A stretch of 64,000 nucleotides of DNA, from contig NZ_CP075691.1 of the NCBI RefSeq assembly GCF_020026305.1, positions 6,386,001-6,450,000 of the forward strand, written 5' to 3'. The notes under the pieces are model-generated. The model had not been told where the DNA came from, ran no database searches, and saw only the letters and a list, made by a program, of their open reading frames with translations. This stretch comes from Streptomyces sp. 135. GTDB taxonomy: Bacteria > Actinomycetota > Actinomycetes > Streptomycetales > Streptomycetaceae. Below are positions 43,316 through 52,020 of the stretch, one piece after another (position 1 is the first letter of the stretch; every line of letters starts with the position of its first letter). The position numbers and the translations under genes are program-made.

Positions 43316-44563
43316 GTGGCCGCGACACCCGCGCCACCGGCGGCGCCTCCGAAGCCGACATGGGACCCGAGGAAGGTCGAAGCGCCCTTCCCCTGGCTGC
43401 GTCCCACCATCCGCATACGCCTCACACTGCTCTACGGCGGCATGTTCCTGATCGCGGGCATCCTGCTGCTGTCGATCATCTACCTGCTCGCCGCGCAGGC
43501 GTTGAACGTGGGCAGTGACCTGCCGTTCAGGGTCACGGGCAAGTCCTCGGTGAGCAGTGACAGCTGCGCCAACTTCCGGCTGCTCCCCGAGGGCCCCACG
43601 GAGGCACAGCTCAACGCCGCGCTGAACGAGTGCGTCAACACGATGCGCCAGAACGCCCTGGACAACCTCCTCAGCCGTTCACTTCTGGCCCTCCTCGGCC
43701 TCGCCGTGATCGCCTTCGCCTTCGGGTACGCGATGGCGGGCCGCGTGCTCTCGCCGCTGGGCCGCATCACCCGTACCGCCCGCAGGGTGGCCGGCACGGA
43801 CCTGACCCGGCGCATCGAGCTCGACGGCCCGGACGACGAGCTGAAGGAGCTCTCCGACACCTTCGACGAGATGCTCGACCGCCTGGAGCGGGCCTTCACC
43901 GCCCAGCAGCGGTTCGTCGGCAACGCCTCGCACGAGCTGCGCACGCCGCTGGCGATCAACCGCACGCTCCTGGAAGTGCACCTCTCGGACCCCGGGGCGC
44001 CCCCCGAGCTCCACCAGCTCGGCAAGACGCTCCTGGCCACCAACGAACGCAGCGAGCAACTCGTGGAGGGCCTGCTGCTGCTCGCCCGCAGCGACAACCA
44101 GATCGTCGAGCGCAAGCCCGTCGACCTGGCCGAGGTCGCCGACCGCGCCGTCGACCAGGTGCGAGGCGAGGCCGAGGCGAAGGGCGTGGAGATCCGCGGG
44201 GAGCGCGGCCCGGCCGTCGTGCAGGGCAACGGCGTACTCCTGGAGCGGATCGCCCTGAACCTCGTCCAGAACGCCGTCAGGTACAACGTGCCGGACGAGG
44301 GGTGGGTCGAGGTCACCACGGAGGCGCAGCACGGCCAGGCGGTCCTGGTGGTGTCGAACACGGGCCCCGTGGTGCCCGCATACGAGATCGACAACCTCTT
44401 CGAGCCGTTCCGCAGGCTGCGGACCGAGCGGACGGGCAGCGACAAGGGCGTCGGGCTCGGCCTGTCGATCGCCCGGTCGGTGGCCAGGGCCCACGGGGGC
44501 CGTATCATCGCGGAGCCGCGCGAGGGGGGTGGGCTCGTGATGCGAGTCACGCTTCCCATCTGA
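43316..44563 (+). CDS. cutS: Sensor histidine kinase CutS
   Basis: A 415-residue membrane kinase. A proline-rich cytoplasmic start leads to helix 1 (about 38-60) and a short extracytoplasmic loop with two cysteines (Cys84 and Cys106), which could form a disulfide-based sensor. Helix 2 is at about 116-138, followed by a HAMP linker, the H-box FVGNASHELRTPL with His206, and an ATPase domain (NLVQNAVRYNV, GVGLGLSIARSVARAHGG). The GTG at 43316 lies 6 bp after the cutR stop with no strong ribosome-binding site, consistent with coupling. The redox-sensing idea follows work on CutS cysteines that I recall; it is not proven by this sequence. Confidence 0.92.
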   Translation: MAATPAPPAAPPKPTWDPRKVEAPFPWLRPTIRIRLTLLYGGMFLIAGILLLSIIYLLAAQALNVGSDLPFRVTGKSSVSSDSCANFRLLPEGPTEAQLNAALNECVNTMRQNALDNLLSRSLLALLGLAVIAFAFGYAMAGRVLSPLGRITRTARRVAGTDLTRRIELDGPDDELKELSDTFDEMLDRLERAFTAQQRFVGNASHELRTPLAINRTLLEVHLSDPGAPPELHQLGKTLLATNERSEQLVEGLLLLARSDNQIVERKPVDLAEVADRAVDQVRGEAEAKGVEIRGERGPAVVQGNGVLLERIALNLVQNAVRYNVPDEGWVEVTTEAQHGQAVLVVSNTGPVVPAYEIDNLFEPFRRLRTERTGSDKGVGLGLSIARSVARAHGGRIIAEPREGGGLVMRVTLPI

Positions 44564-44956
44564 CATGCTGCCGCGAACACGATGGTGTGTTCGCTTTGCG
44601 CGGAATTTTCGGGACTCGATCTCCGGAGAACCGTGTGCGATCGATCACAATGGCGATTTTCTCGCCATCTACTCTCCGTGATCGTGAAAGTCGTCGGAAA
44701 GCCTGGAAAATCCGGGTTTTCGGGGGTCTTGATCACGGGAAGTACACGGGGTGGCGCCCGTGAGTGCGACATTCGGACCGTGTACGGTCCCGATCGCCAT
44801 CCAAGCCGACCACCTCATCAGGGGTGCGGTTGGGTGTCGATTGAGTAACAGACCTTGATGTGAGGCAAAATCTCCGCCTCGGGTCGGGCACAAGTCCGGC
44901 CTCTCACGCGTTACGTGCGCTGGAGACACCGCAGACACCCAGAGGGGGAGAGCGAC
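44564..44956. other. 393-bp intergenic region after cutS
   Basis: It contains a nested hairpin: CGATCAC (44642-44648) with GTGATCG (44678-44684) around ATGGCGA/TCGCCAT (44650-44656, 44662-44668; loop TTTTC). The region is unusually AT-rich for this genome. A possible promoter for the DUF4193 gene is TTGAGT at 44841-44846 with CAAAAT at 44866-44871, although the 19-bp spacing is long. No gene is seen. Confidence 0.5.
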
Positions 44957-45253
44957 ATGGCAACGGACTACGACACCCCACGCAAGACCGATGACGACCT
45001 CAACGAGGACAGCATCGAGGAACTGAAGGCCCGGAGGAACGACAAGTCGACTTCGACTGTCGACGTCGACGAGTTCGAGGCCGCCGAGGGCCTCGAACTG
45101 CCCGGCGCGGACCTGTCCAACGAGGAGCTCGCCGTCCGGGTGCTCCCGAAGCAGCAGGACGAGTTCACCTGCATGAGCTGCTTCCTGGTGCACCACCGCA
45201 GCCAGCTGGCCAAGGAGAAGAACGGCCAGCCGATCTGCCGCGACTGCGACTGA
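44957..45253 (+). CDS. DUF4193 zinc-ribbon protein
   Basis: A 98-residue acidic protein of the actinobacterial DUF4193 family. The C-terminus has CMSC and CRDC cysteine pairs separated by about 20 residues (FLVHHRSQLAKEKNGQPI), so a single zinc ribbon is inferred. The N-terminal half is rich in Asp/Glu and probably extended. The ATG at 44957 has GGGGGAG upstream. Family members are conserved, highly expressed small proteins in mycobacteria and streptomycetes; their role is not known to me, though transcription-associated functions have been suggested for similar zinc ribbons. Confidence 0.87.
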   Translation: MATDYDTPRKTDDDLNEDSIEELKARRNDKSTSTVDVDEFEAAEGLELPGADLSNEELAVRVLPKQQDEFTCMSCFLVHHRSQLAKEKNGQPICRDCD

Positions 45254-45266
45254 GGCGGGGTCGGCC

Positions 45267-46172
45267 ATGACTGGCTCGACCCCGTCCAGGAAGCGCCGCT
45301 TCCGCAAGCGCGGAGCGGACCAAGCCGCCGCTTCGGGCGACGGCGTACGTGACGACGAGCGGGGCTCTTCCAGCAACGGAGCAGCCTCGCTCGAACCGGC
45401 GAACGCCGTCGAGGTGGCGCCGGACGGGACGGCGGCCGACAAGGCCTCAGGGACCACTCGGACAACCGGGCCCCGGAGCCGCGTCGCCGCTGTCGCGGAC
45501 GGAGTGAAGGAAGGTGTGCGCAAGGGCGGGCGCAGCGCCAAGGCCGGCATCGGCTACCTCGCCGACCGGCTCATCGAGAACGCCCCGCGGATCCCGGTCC
45601 GCGATCTGGCGACCCTCCGCAAGCAGTTCCCGGGCCTCGGCCCCGAGCAGCTCGCGGACAAGCTCGTCGCCGGCGCCGCCAACGCCTCGTCCACGGTGGG
45701 CGCGGGTGTGGGCGCCGCGGCGGCGATGCCCGTACCACCGGCGATGCCCGCCGAGCTCGCGGCCGAGATCACCGGTGTCGCGGCCATAGAACTGAAGCTG
45801 ATCGCCGAACTGCACGAGGTCTACGGACAGCGTCCCGAAGGCAACCTCAAGCAGCGCAGCACGGCGTACCTGACCTCATGGACGCAGGAGCGCGGCGTCG
45901 ACATGGGGAAGCCCTCGACGCTCAATGCCGCGCTGGGCGGCCAGGTGAAGAGGGAGCTGCGGCAGCAGATCATGAAGCGGATGGTCCGCAATCTTCCGAA
46001 CCTCATGCCCTTCATGGTGGGCGCCGCGGTCGGGGCGGTGATGAACCGCCGCGACACGAAGAAGCTGGCCGAGAAGATCCGCGATGATCTGCGGAAGCGG
46101 CAGGTTCCGTGGGACGCGTTGCCGGAGCTGCCGCCTCTGGAGTCGCCGAGTGATTACGGGGCGCCTGCTTAA
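45267..46172 (+). CDS. Conserved hypothetical protein with C-terminal helical domain
   Basis: A 301-residue protein without a function I recognise. The first ~75 residues are charged and disordered. A basic stretch (VKEGVRKGGRSAKAGIGYLADRLIENAP) leads to a helical, moderately hydrophobic region (GAGVGAAAAMPVPPAMPAELAAEITGVAAIELKLIAELHEVYG) and another (NLMPFMVGAAVGAVMNRRDTKKLAEKI). These resemble EcsC-type membrane-associated proteins, but I cannot confirm it. The ATG at 45267 is 13 bp after DUF4193, suggesting one operon. Its TAA shares four bases (TTAA) with the stop of the convergent DUF3093 gene. Confidence 0.72.
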   Translation: MTGSTPSRKRRFRKRGADQAAASGDGVRDDERGSSSNGAASLEPANAVEVAPDGTAADKASGTTRTTGPRSRVAAVADGVKEGVRKGGRSAKAGIGYLADRLIENAPRIPVRDLATLRKQFPGLGPEQLADKLVAGAANASSTVGAGVGAAAAMPVPPAMPAELAAEITGVAAIELKLIAELHEVYGQRPEGNLKQRSTAYLTSWTQERGVDMGKPSTLNAALGGQVKRELRQQIMKRMVRNLPNLMPFMVGAAVGAVMNRRDTKKLAEKIRDDLRKRQVPWDALPELPPLESPSDYGAPA

Positions 46173-46621
46173 GGGGCGCTCTGGCGCACCGATTCCAGGG
46201 CTTCCGCCAAGGCCTGCGGGTGCCTCGTCGAGAGGTAGGCGTACGGCGTCGGGTCCGCCGGGTCCGTGATGGTCACGCGCAGGGCCGTGGGGATGTAGGC
46301 GCGCAGCAGCATGAAGGCGCGCGGGTCGGCCTTGTAGGAGCGCCAGGCGCGGGTCTCCTCGCCCGTCAGGACCTCCGCCTCACCCAGGGCGGACACCGGG
46401 ATCCTCGCGTCGCCGGCGACCAGCGAGCCGGCCACCACGCGGATCCGCACCGAGCCGTACGCACTGGTGACGACCGCCGCCACCGCCGTGCCGCCGACCA
46501 GGCCGCCGAGGAGCGGCAGCGTGCCGAACGGCAGCATGATCAGGGCCATCGCCACACCCACCAGGACCGAGGCGAACCACCACGAACGGGGTGCGGTCAG
46601 GCGTTCTTCGTAAGGCTGCAT
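46169..46621 (-). CDS. DUF3093 membrane protein
   Basis: A 150-residue protein with two adjacent membrane helices (about 13-33 and 36-55, WWFASVLVGVAMALIMLPFG and LLGGLVGGTAVAAVVTSAYG) followed by a cytoplasmic beta-rich domain (RIPVSALGEAEVLTGEETRAWRSYKADPRAFMLLRAYIP). This matches the actinobacterial DUF3093 family, of unknown role. The ATG at 46621 is chosen because MQPYEERL is the family start; the ribosome-binding site is weak. It diverges from the thioesterase-dut operon, 58 bp away, and in many actinobacteria this gene sits next to dut. Confidence 0.88.
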   Translation of the reverse strand: MQPYEERLTAPRSWWFASVLVGVAMALIMLPFGTLPLLGGLVGGTAVAAVVTSAYGSVRIRVVAGSLVAGDARIPVSALGEAEVLTGEETRAWRSYKADPRAFMLLRAYIPTALRVTITDPADPTPYAYLSTRHPQALAEALESVRQSAP

Positions 46622-46679
46622 GGAACCAAGCTTGGCACGGTGGGCTGTGAGCGCTGACGCGGAGGTAAGGTCTGCGCCT

Positions 46680-47264
46680 GTGAGTGGTACATCTGCAGCT
46701 CTGACGCCCCCGGCCGACGCCATAGCGCCCGTCCGCCACCCCGACGCGCCCGCCCCCGGCGAGCTGATCGGTGCCCATTACGAACACTGCTTCGGGTGCG
46801 GCGAGGGCCAGGCGCACGGGCTGCACCTCGCGGCCCGCGCCGGCGAGGGTGTGACCGTCACTGCCGAGTTCACCGTGCGCGAGGCGCACCAGGGCGCCCC
46901 GGGCCTCGCCCACGGCGGTGTCCTCGCCACCGCCCTCGACGAGACGCTGGGCTCGCTGAACTGGCTGCTGCGGGTGATCGCCGTGACCGGCCGCCTGGAG
47001 ACCGACTTCGCACGGCCCGTGCCGCTGGGCACCGTGCTGTTCCTGGAGGCCGAGGTCACCGCCGTCGCCGGTCGGAAGATCTACTCCAGGGCCACCGGCC
47101 GGATCGGCGGTCCCGACGGGCCCGTCGCGGTCCGCGCCGACGCCCTCTTCATCGAGGTGAAGGTCGACCACTTCATCGACAACGGCCGCCCGGAGGAGAT
47201 CCGGGCCGCCATGAACGACCCGGACCAGATCCGGCGTGCCCGCGCTTTCGAGGTGAACCCGTGA
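46680..47264 (+). CDS. PaaI-family hotdog thioesterase
   Basis: A 194-residue acyl-CoA thioesterase-like protein. The single hotdog domain (about 45-165) contains HYEHCFGCGEGQAHGLHL and the catalytic-region motif APGLAHGGVLATALDETLGSLNWLL. The GTG at 46680 follows AAGG; GTG 46647 is an alternative. It overlaps dut by one base (TGATG), so the two are translationally coupled. The acyl substrate is unknown. With DUF3093, this block is a conserved actinobacterial neighbourhood of dut. Confidence 0.85.
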   Translation: MSGTSAALTPPADAIAPVRHPDAPAPGELIGAHYEHCFGCGEGQAHGLHLAARAGEGVTVTAEFTVREAHQGAPGLAHGGVLATALDETLGSLNWLLRVIAVTGRLETDFARPVPLGTVLFLEAEVTAVAGRKIYSRATGRIGGPDGPVAVRADALFIEVKVDHFIDNGRPEEIRAAMNDPDQIRRARAFEVNP

Positions 47265-47812
47265 TGTCCCGTACCCCTTCCGGCGAGCTGAACGTGCTGA
47301 TCAGGCGCGTCGACCCCGAGGTGCCGCTGCCGGAGTACGCGCAGCCCGGTGACGCGGGCTGCGACCTGCGTACGACGGAGGCCGGCGAACTCGCGCCGGG
47401 CGAGCGGACCGTACTGCCCACCGGGGTGTCCATCGCGCTCCCTGAGGGGTACGCGGCCTTCGTGCACCCCCGTTCCGGGCTCGCCGCCCGCTGCGGTGTC
47501 GCTCTGGTGAATGCCCCGGGGACGGTGGATGCCGGGTACCGTGGAGAGATCAAGGTGATCGTCGTGAATCTCGATCCGCGCGAGTCCGTGCGGTTCGAGC
47601 GCTTCGACCGGATTGCCCAACTGGTCGTCCAGCGGGTCGAGAAGGTGCGCTTCCAGGAGGTGGCGGAGCTTCCCGTATCGGCACGGGCCGAGGGGGGCTT
47701 CGGGTCCACCGGCGGCCATGCCGCCGTGGGCGTCGGCTCGGGCGTGAGCCAGGGCGAACAAACGGGTGGGAATCGATACGCATCGGTCGTATCCGACCGG
47801 GAAGGACAGTGA
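47264..47812 (+). CDS. dut: dUTP diphosphatase
   Basis: A 182-residue trimeric dUTPase that makes dUMP and keeps uracil out of DNA. The five family motifs are readable: AQPGDAGCDLRT, HPRSGLAARCGV (with the catalytic-site serine), VNAPGTVDAGYRGEIKVIVVN (with the catalytic Asp), RIAQLVVQRV and RAEGGFGSTGGH (the P-loop-like C-terminal arm). The tail after the arm is about 30 residues longer than usual. The ATG at 47264 overlaps the thioesterase stop. It is followed after one base by DUF3710. Confidence 0.95.
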   Translation: MSRTPSGELNVLIRRVDPEVPLPEYAQPGDAGCDLRTTEAGELAPGERTVLPTGVSIALPEGYAAFVHPRSGLAARCGVALVNAPGTVDAGYRGEIKVIVVNLDPRESVRFERFDRIAQLVVQRVEKVRFQEVAELPVSARAEGGFGSTGGHAAVGVGSGVSQGEQTGGNRYASVVSDREGQ

Positions 47813-47813
47813 C

Positions 47814-48590
47814 GTGTTCGGACGTCGCAAGAAGGACAGTGCCGCCGAGGACGCGGCAGGCGCGGACGAGCAGGTCGTCGACGGCGTGAACGGCGCTGAG
47901 TCCGCCGGCTCCGCCGACGTCGCGCGCTCGCGCGTGAGGCTCGAGCCGGAGCCCCGTCCCGACGGTCCCTGGGACATCTCAGAGGTCCGTGAGCCCGGCG
48001 AGGGCCGCGTGGACCTCGGCGGGCTCTTCGTGCCGGGGGTCGAGGGCATGGAGCTGCGGGTGGAGGTCGCGGGCGACGCGATCGTCGCGGCCACCGTCGT
48101 GCTCCAGGACAGCGCCATCCAGCTGCAGGGCTTCGCCGCCCCCAAGAAGGAGGGCATCTGGGGCGAGGTCCGCGAGGAGATCGCCACCGGAATCACCCAG
48201 CAGGGCGGTGTCATCGACGAGGTCGAGGGCCCCCTCGGCTGGGAGCTGCGCGCGCAGGTCCCGGTACAGCTGCCGGACGGCACCGGTGGGGTGCAGGTCG
48301 TGCGCTTCATCGGCGTCGACGGGCCGCGCTGGTTCCTGCGCGGTGTGATCTCCGGGCAGGGCGCGGTGCAGCCGCAGGCCGCCGGCCTCCTGGAGCAGAT
48401 CTTCCGGGACACCGTCGTCGTCCGCGGCGAGGGCCCGATGGCCCCGCGCGACCCGATCGTCCTGAAGCTGCCGGACGACGCGCAGATGGTCGCCGAGGGC
48501 AGCGTCCAGCAGGAGCAGCAGGAAGGCTCGCGCTTCTCGGGCGGCATGGGGCAGCTCCAGCGCGGCCCCGAGATCACCGAGGTCCGCTGA
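47814..48590 (+). CDS. DUF3710 protein
   Basis: A 258-residue protein of the actinobacterial DUF3710 family. A basic start (VFGRRKKDS) and an acidic disordered stretch precede a folded domain (about 50-230) with the family sequences DVARSRVRLEPEPRPDGPWDISE, GRVDLGGLFVPGVEGMELRVE and GWELRAQVPVQLPDG...RFIGVDGPRWFLRGVISG. The GTG at 47814 has GAAGGA seven bases upstream. It is coupled to dut; the pairing is widely conserved. Function unknown. Confidence 0.88.
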   Translation: MFGRRKKDSAAEDAAGADEQVVDGVNGAESAGSADVARSRVRLEPEPRPDGPWDISEVREPGEGRVDLGGLFVPGVEGMELRVEVAGDAIVAATVVLQDSAIQLQGFAAPKKEGIWGEVREEIATGITQQGGVIDEVEGPLGWELRAQVPVQLPDGTGGVQVVRFIGVDGPRWFLRGVISGQGAVQPQAAGLLEQIFRDTVVVRGEGPMAPRDPIVLKLPDDAQMVAEGSVQQEQQEGSRFSGGMGQLQRGPEITEVR

Positions 48591-48767
48591 CCCCCCCGAG
48601 CGCGACGCCGTAGCCCTTCCATCGTCTGAGGTGCCCGTCTGACGGTGCTCGCCTGACGGTATCTCAACTGCCTTGTGGCCCGCGGTGGTTCCGGTTCGTC
48701 CGGACCATTGCGGGCCACATTCGCGTACGCCCATACTGTGCCGGTCACTCGGGGGGAGACCGGTGCG

Positions 48768-51700
48768 GTGAGTGGACGGCGGGTGCCCGCCGCGGTGCGG
48801 GGGAGTCGGCATCACGGGTTGGTCCTGGGGGCCGCCGGGCTCGCCGTGCTGCTCGCGGCCACCGTCCTCGCCGCCCTCGCGGCGCTCTGTGAGAAGGCCG
48901 TGGAGGGCGGGGTGCAGCGACGGCTCGCCGCGGACCGGGAGGCCGTCGTCGAGGTCGCGGGTCCCCATCGGGCGGACGGCGCACGGCGGTTGGACCAGGA
49001 CGTCCGCGCCGCCCTCGGCCGCGCCTACCGTGACGTACCCCACCACACCTGGTCGGCGCTGCGGGCGCCCGCGGCCCGGGGCGACGAACTCGCCGTCACC
49101 GAGGCCGCGGGCCGTCCGCGCCAGGACGCCACCCTCACCGTGGTCGCCGTGGAGGGCGCGGAGCGGCACGCCGCACTGCGGGCCGGGCGCTGGCCGCGCC
49201 CCGCGCCGGGCCCGTCGAGGTCGCGCTGACCGAGGCCGCCGCCGCGGAACTCGCCGTGCGGCCCGGGGACGACGTCACGGTACGGGGCGCGGACGAACGG
49301 CTCGTGCGGACGAAGGTGGTCGGACTGTACGCCGCCGGGGACCGCTCACCGGCCGTGTGGGCCTCGCTGAGCAGTACGTTCGGGACGCCGGACTCGGTCG
49401 CGGTCGCCGCGCGCGAGGCGTTCGCGGGCAGCCGGGGACTCGCCGGGGACGCGGCGGCGCTGTGGCTCGGGGTGCCCGAAGCGGGCGGGCTGCGGCTCGG
49501 GGACATCGGGGCGCTTCAGGACCGCGCCAAGCGGTTCGCGGGCAGCGACGCCTCGCTGTCCGTGCTGCGGGGCGGCGGCGGGCCGCCCGGGGACGACATC
49601 ATCGTGTCGGCCGGGCTGCGCCGGGCGCTCGACCGGCTCACCGCGCCGATCGCCGTGGCCCGCGCCGGGCTCTACGTCCCCGCGACGCTCCTGGCCACGC
49701 TCGCCGCGACCGCCCTCGTGCTCACCGCGCGGCAGCTCGCCGAACACCGGCGCCCGGAGCTGGCCCTGCTCGCCGCCCGCGGGCGGGCACCCGGCGGCTC
49801 GTCCTGTCGACGGCCGGGCAGTGGGCCTGCGTGGCCGTGCCCGCCGGGTGGCCGCGCCCTTCCTCGCCGGACCGCTGCTGCGCGGGCTCGCCGAGGCCGG
49901 GCTCGTCGAGGGCGAGGTGCCGGGCCGGCGGCCACCGGCCTCGGATGGGCGGCGGCCCTGGCCGCCGTCGCCGCACACGGCGCCGCGCTGTTGCTGCCGA
50001 CGGCCCGGGTCGTGCGGACCGGCGGGCGGTGACCCGGCTCCGGCTGCGGGTGGCGCGGTTCGCCGGGGCCCAGCGGCTCGGGGCGGACGTGGCGCTCGCG
50101 GCGGTCGCCGTCCTCGGCTGGCTCCAGCTGCGGCAGTACCGCTCGCCGGTGACCGGCGCCGACGGCCTCGATCCGGTCCTGGTGCTCGCACCGGTCGCGA
50201 TGACCGGGGCGGCCGCGCTGCTCGTCCTGCGGTTCCTGCCGCTGCTCGCCCGCGTCGTCGACCCCCTCGCGCGGCGCGCCCGCGGGCTCGTCCTGCCGCT
50301 CGGCGGCTGGCAGATCGGGCGGCGCGCGGCACGCCACGCCGGGCCCGCCCTGGTGGTGACACTCGCCCTCGCGGTCGCCGCGCTCAGCAGTACGGCGCTG
50401 GCGATCCTCGACCGCGGCGACCGTGACCAGGCAGCGTTCCAGGTCGGCGCGGACCTGCGCGTCGAGCCGGGCGAGGGCGTGGCGCCCGAGGAGCGGCGCG
50501 GTGCGTACGAGGCACTGCCGGGCGCGGCGGCCGTCACGCCCGTGATCACCTCGGAGGGGTACGTCGGGCAGGACGCGGTGGCCGTCACCACCGTGAACAC
50601 GGCGCGGGGGCCGGTGCCTGCACTGCGGGGCGATCTCGCGGACGCGCCCGTACGCGATCTGGTGGCGCCGCTCGGCAGAGGGATACCGGAGCACGGGTTA
50701 CCGGTCCGAGGCGAAGGGTCCTTGCGGGAACTGCCGCTGCGGGTGCGGATGGCGGCCAGTGGCGGCGGTGACGTCGTACCCGTACGGCTCACCGTCCACT
50801 TCGAGGACGGGGACGGCCTCGGCCGGTCGAGTTCGGTGGTGGTCGAGGAGGGGCGGGCCCGGTCCGTGCCGCTGAAAGTGGGCGTGCGCGGTGGGGGCGT
50901 ACGCATCCTCCAGATCGACCTGAGCATGGTCGGCGAACGGGTGCGGCGGACCTACCGGCTGACCGTCGACCGCGTGCCGGGGCTCGCGCGGGCGGCGCGC
51001 TGGCACGACCTGCGGGCCGACGCGCCGGACCGGCACGCGGCTTACTGCCCGGGTGTGCGGCGGGAGCGGGGAGCTTCGGGCGAGGCGCCGGGGCCCGTGC
51101 TCTGCCAGGACACCCCCGGTCCCGGCACACTCGTCGACGCGGTGCTGCGCGGGCCCGACGTACGGCTGAAGTACCCCGCGTGGAGCGTGCGGCTCGGCAC
51201 GGACCGGGCCAAGGGGCGGCCGGCCGCGCCGGCGCTCGCCGGTGACGCGCTGCTCGACTCGGGGGCGATCAGGGTCGGGGACACCGTGACGGTCCGGCGG
51301 AGCGCGGGCGGGAGCGCGCGGGTCAGGATCGTCGGGCGGCTCGCGGCGGTGCCCGGAGTGCCGCGCGACCGGCCGCGACTGCTCGCCGACTCCCGTGCCA
51401 TGGCCGCCCAGTGGGCCCTGAGCGGGGCGCTTCCCGAGGCGGAGGAGGCGTGGTGGGTGGGGGTGCGCGGCGCCGACACGGGTGCGGCCATGGCCGCAGT
51501 GCGCGCCGATCCTCGGCTGGGGAAGGCCGTCGACGTGCCCTGTGCCCGCGCGGAGTTGGCGGCCGATCCCCTGCGGCGGGGCGCGCGGGGCGCGCTGACG
51601 CTGTGCCTGGTGCTGGCGCCCGCCTTCGCCGTCATCGCCTTCGCGCTGCACACGGTGGTCTCGGCGCGGTCCAGGGAGCGGGAGTTCGCGCTGCTGCGGG

Positions 51701-52008
51701 CGCTCGGCGTGCGGCGGGGGCAGGTGGCGGCGTACCTGTGGACGGAGCAACTGGCGCTGGCCGGGGTGGCGGCGGTGCTCGGCACGGGGCTCGGGGCGGC
51801 CCTGGCGTCGGTGATCATGCCCGTGGTGACCGTCGACGCCGAGGGGGATCCGGTCTTTCCCTCGCTGGTCACCCAGGTGCCGTGGGTGCGCGTGGGGGTG
51901 ACGGCCGGGGTGACCGCGGCGGTGATCTGTGCGGTGGTGACGGTGGCCGCGCGGGTCCTCGGGCGGGTGGATCTGACGCGGGTGCTTCGGGTGGGGGAGG
52001 AAGGGTGA
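48768..52008 (+). pseudogene. FtsX-like ABC transporter permease, multiply frameshifted
   Basis: A large permease of about 1,080 codons broken into frames. The GTG at 48768 begins with a membrane helix (LVLGAAGLAVLLAATVLAALAAL); coding then moves through at least five shifts of -1. Each is cured by adding one base to a short G/C run: C at 49199-49202, C at 49790-49792, G at 49846-49848, G at 49922-49924 and G at 50024-50026. Restored, the protein has an extracytoplasmic domain and several helices, ending with the FtsX-type segment SARSREREFALLRALGVRRGQVAAYLWTEQ. Codon bias is intact, so decay is very recent or the shifts are sequencing errors. It pairs with the permease and two ATPases downstream. 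Confidence 0.8.
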
Positions 52009-52020
52009 GGGGGTGAGGGA

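Noticed and set aside
48772..52008. Single 1,078-codon frame for the permease as an intact gene
   Set aside because: Its first ~420 codons are shadow sequence; the real N-terminal part lies in other frames, so the long frame is misleading.
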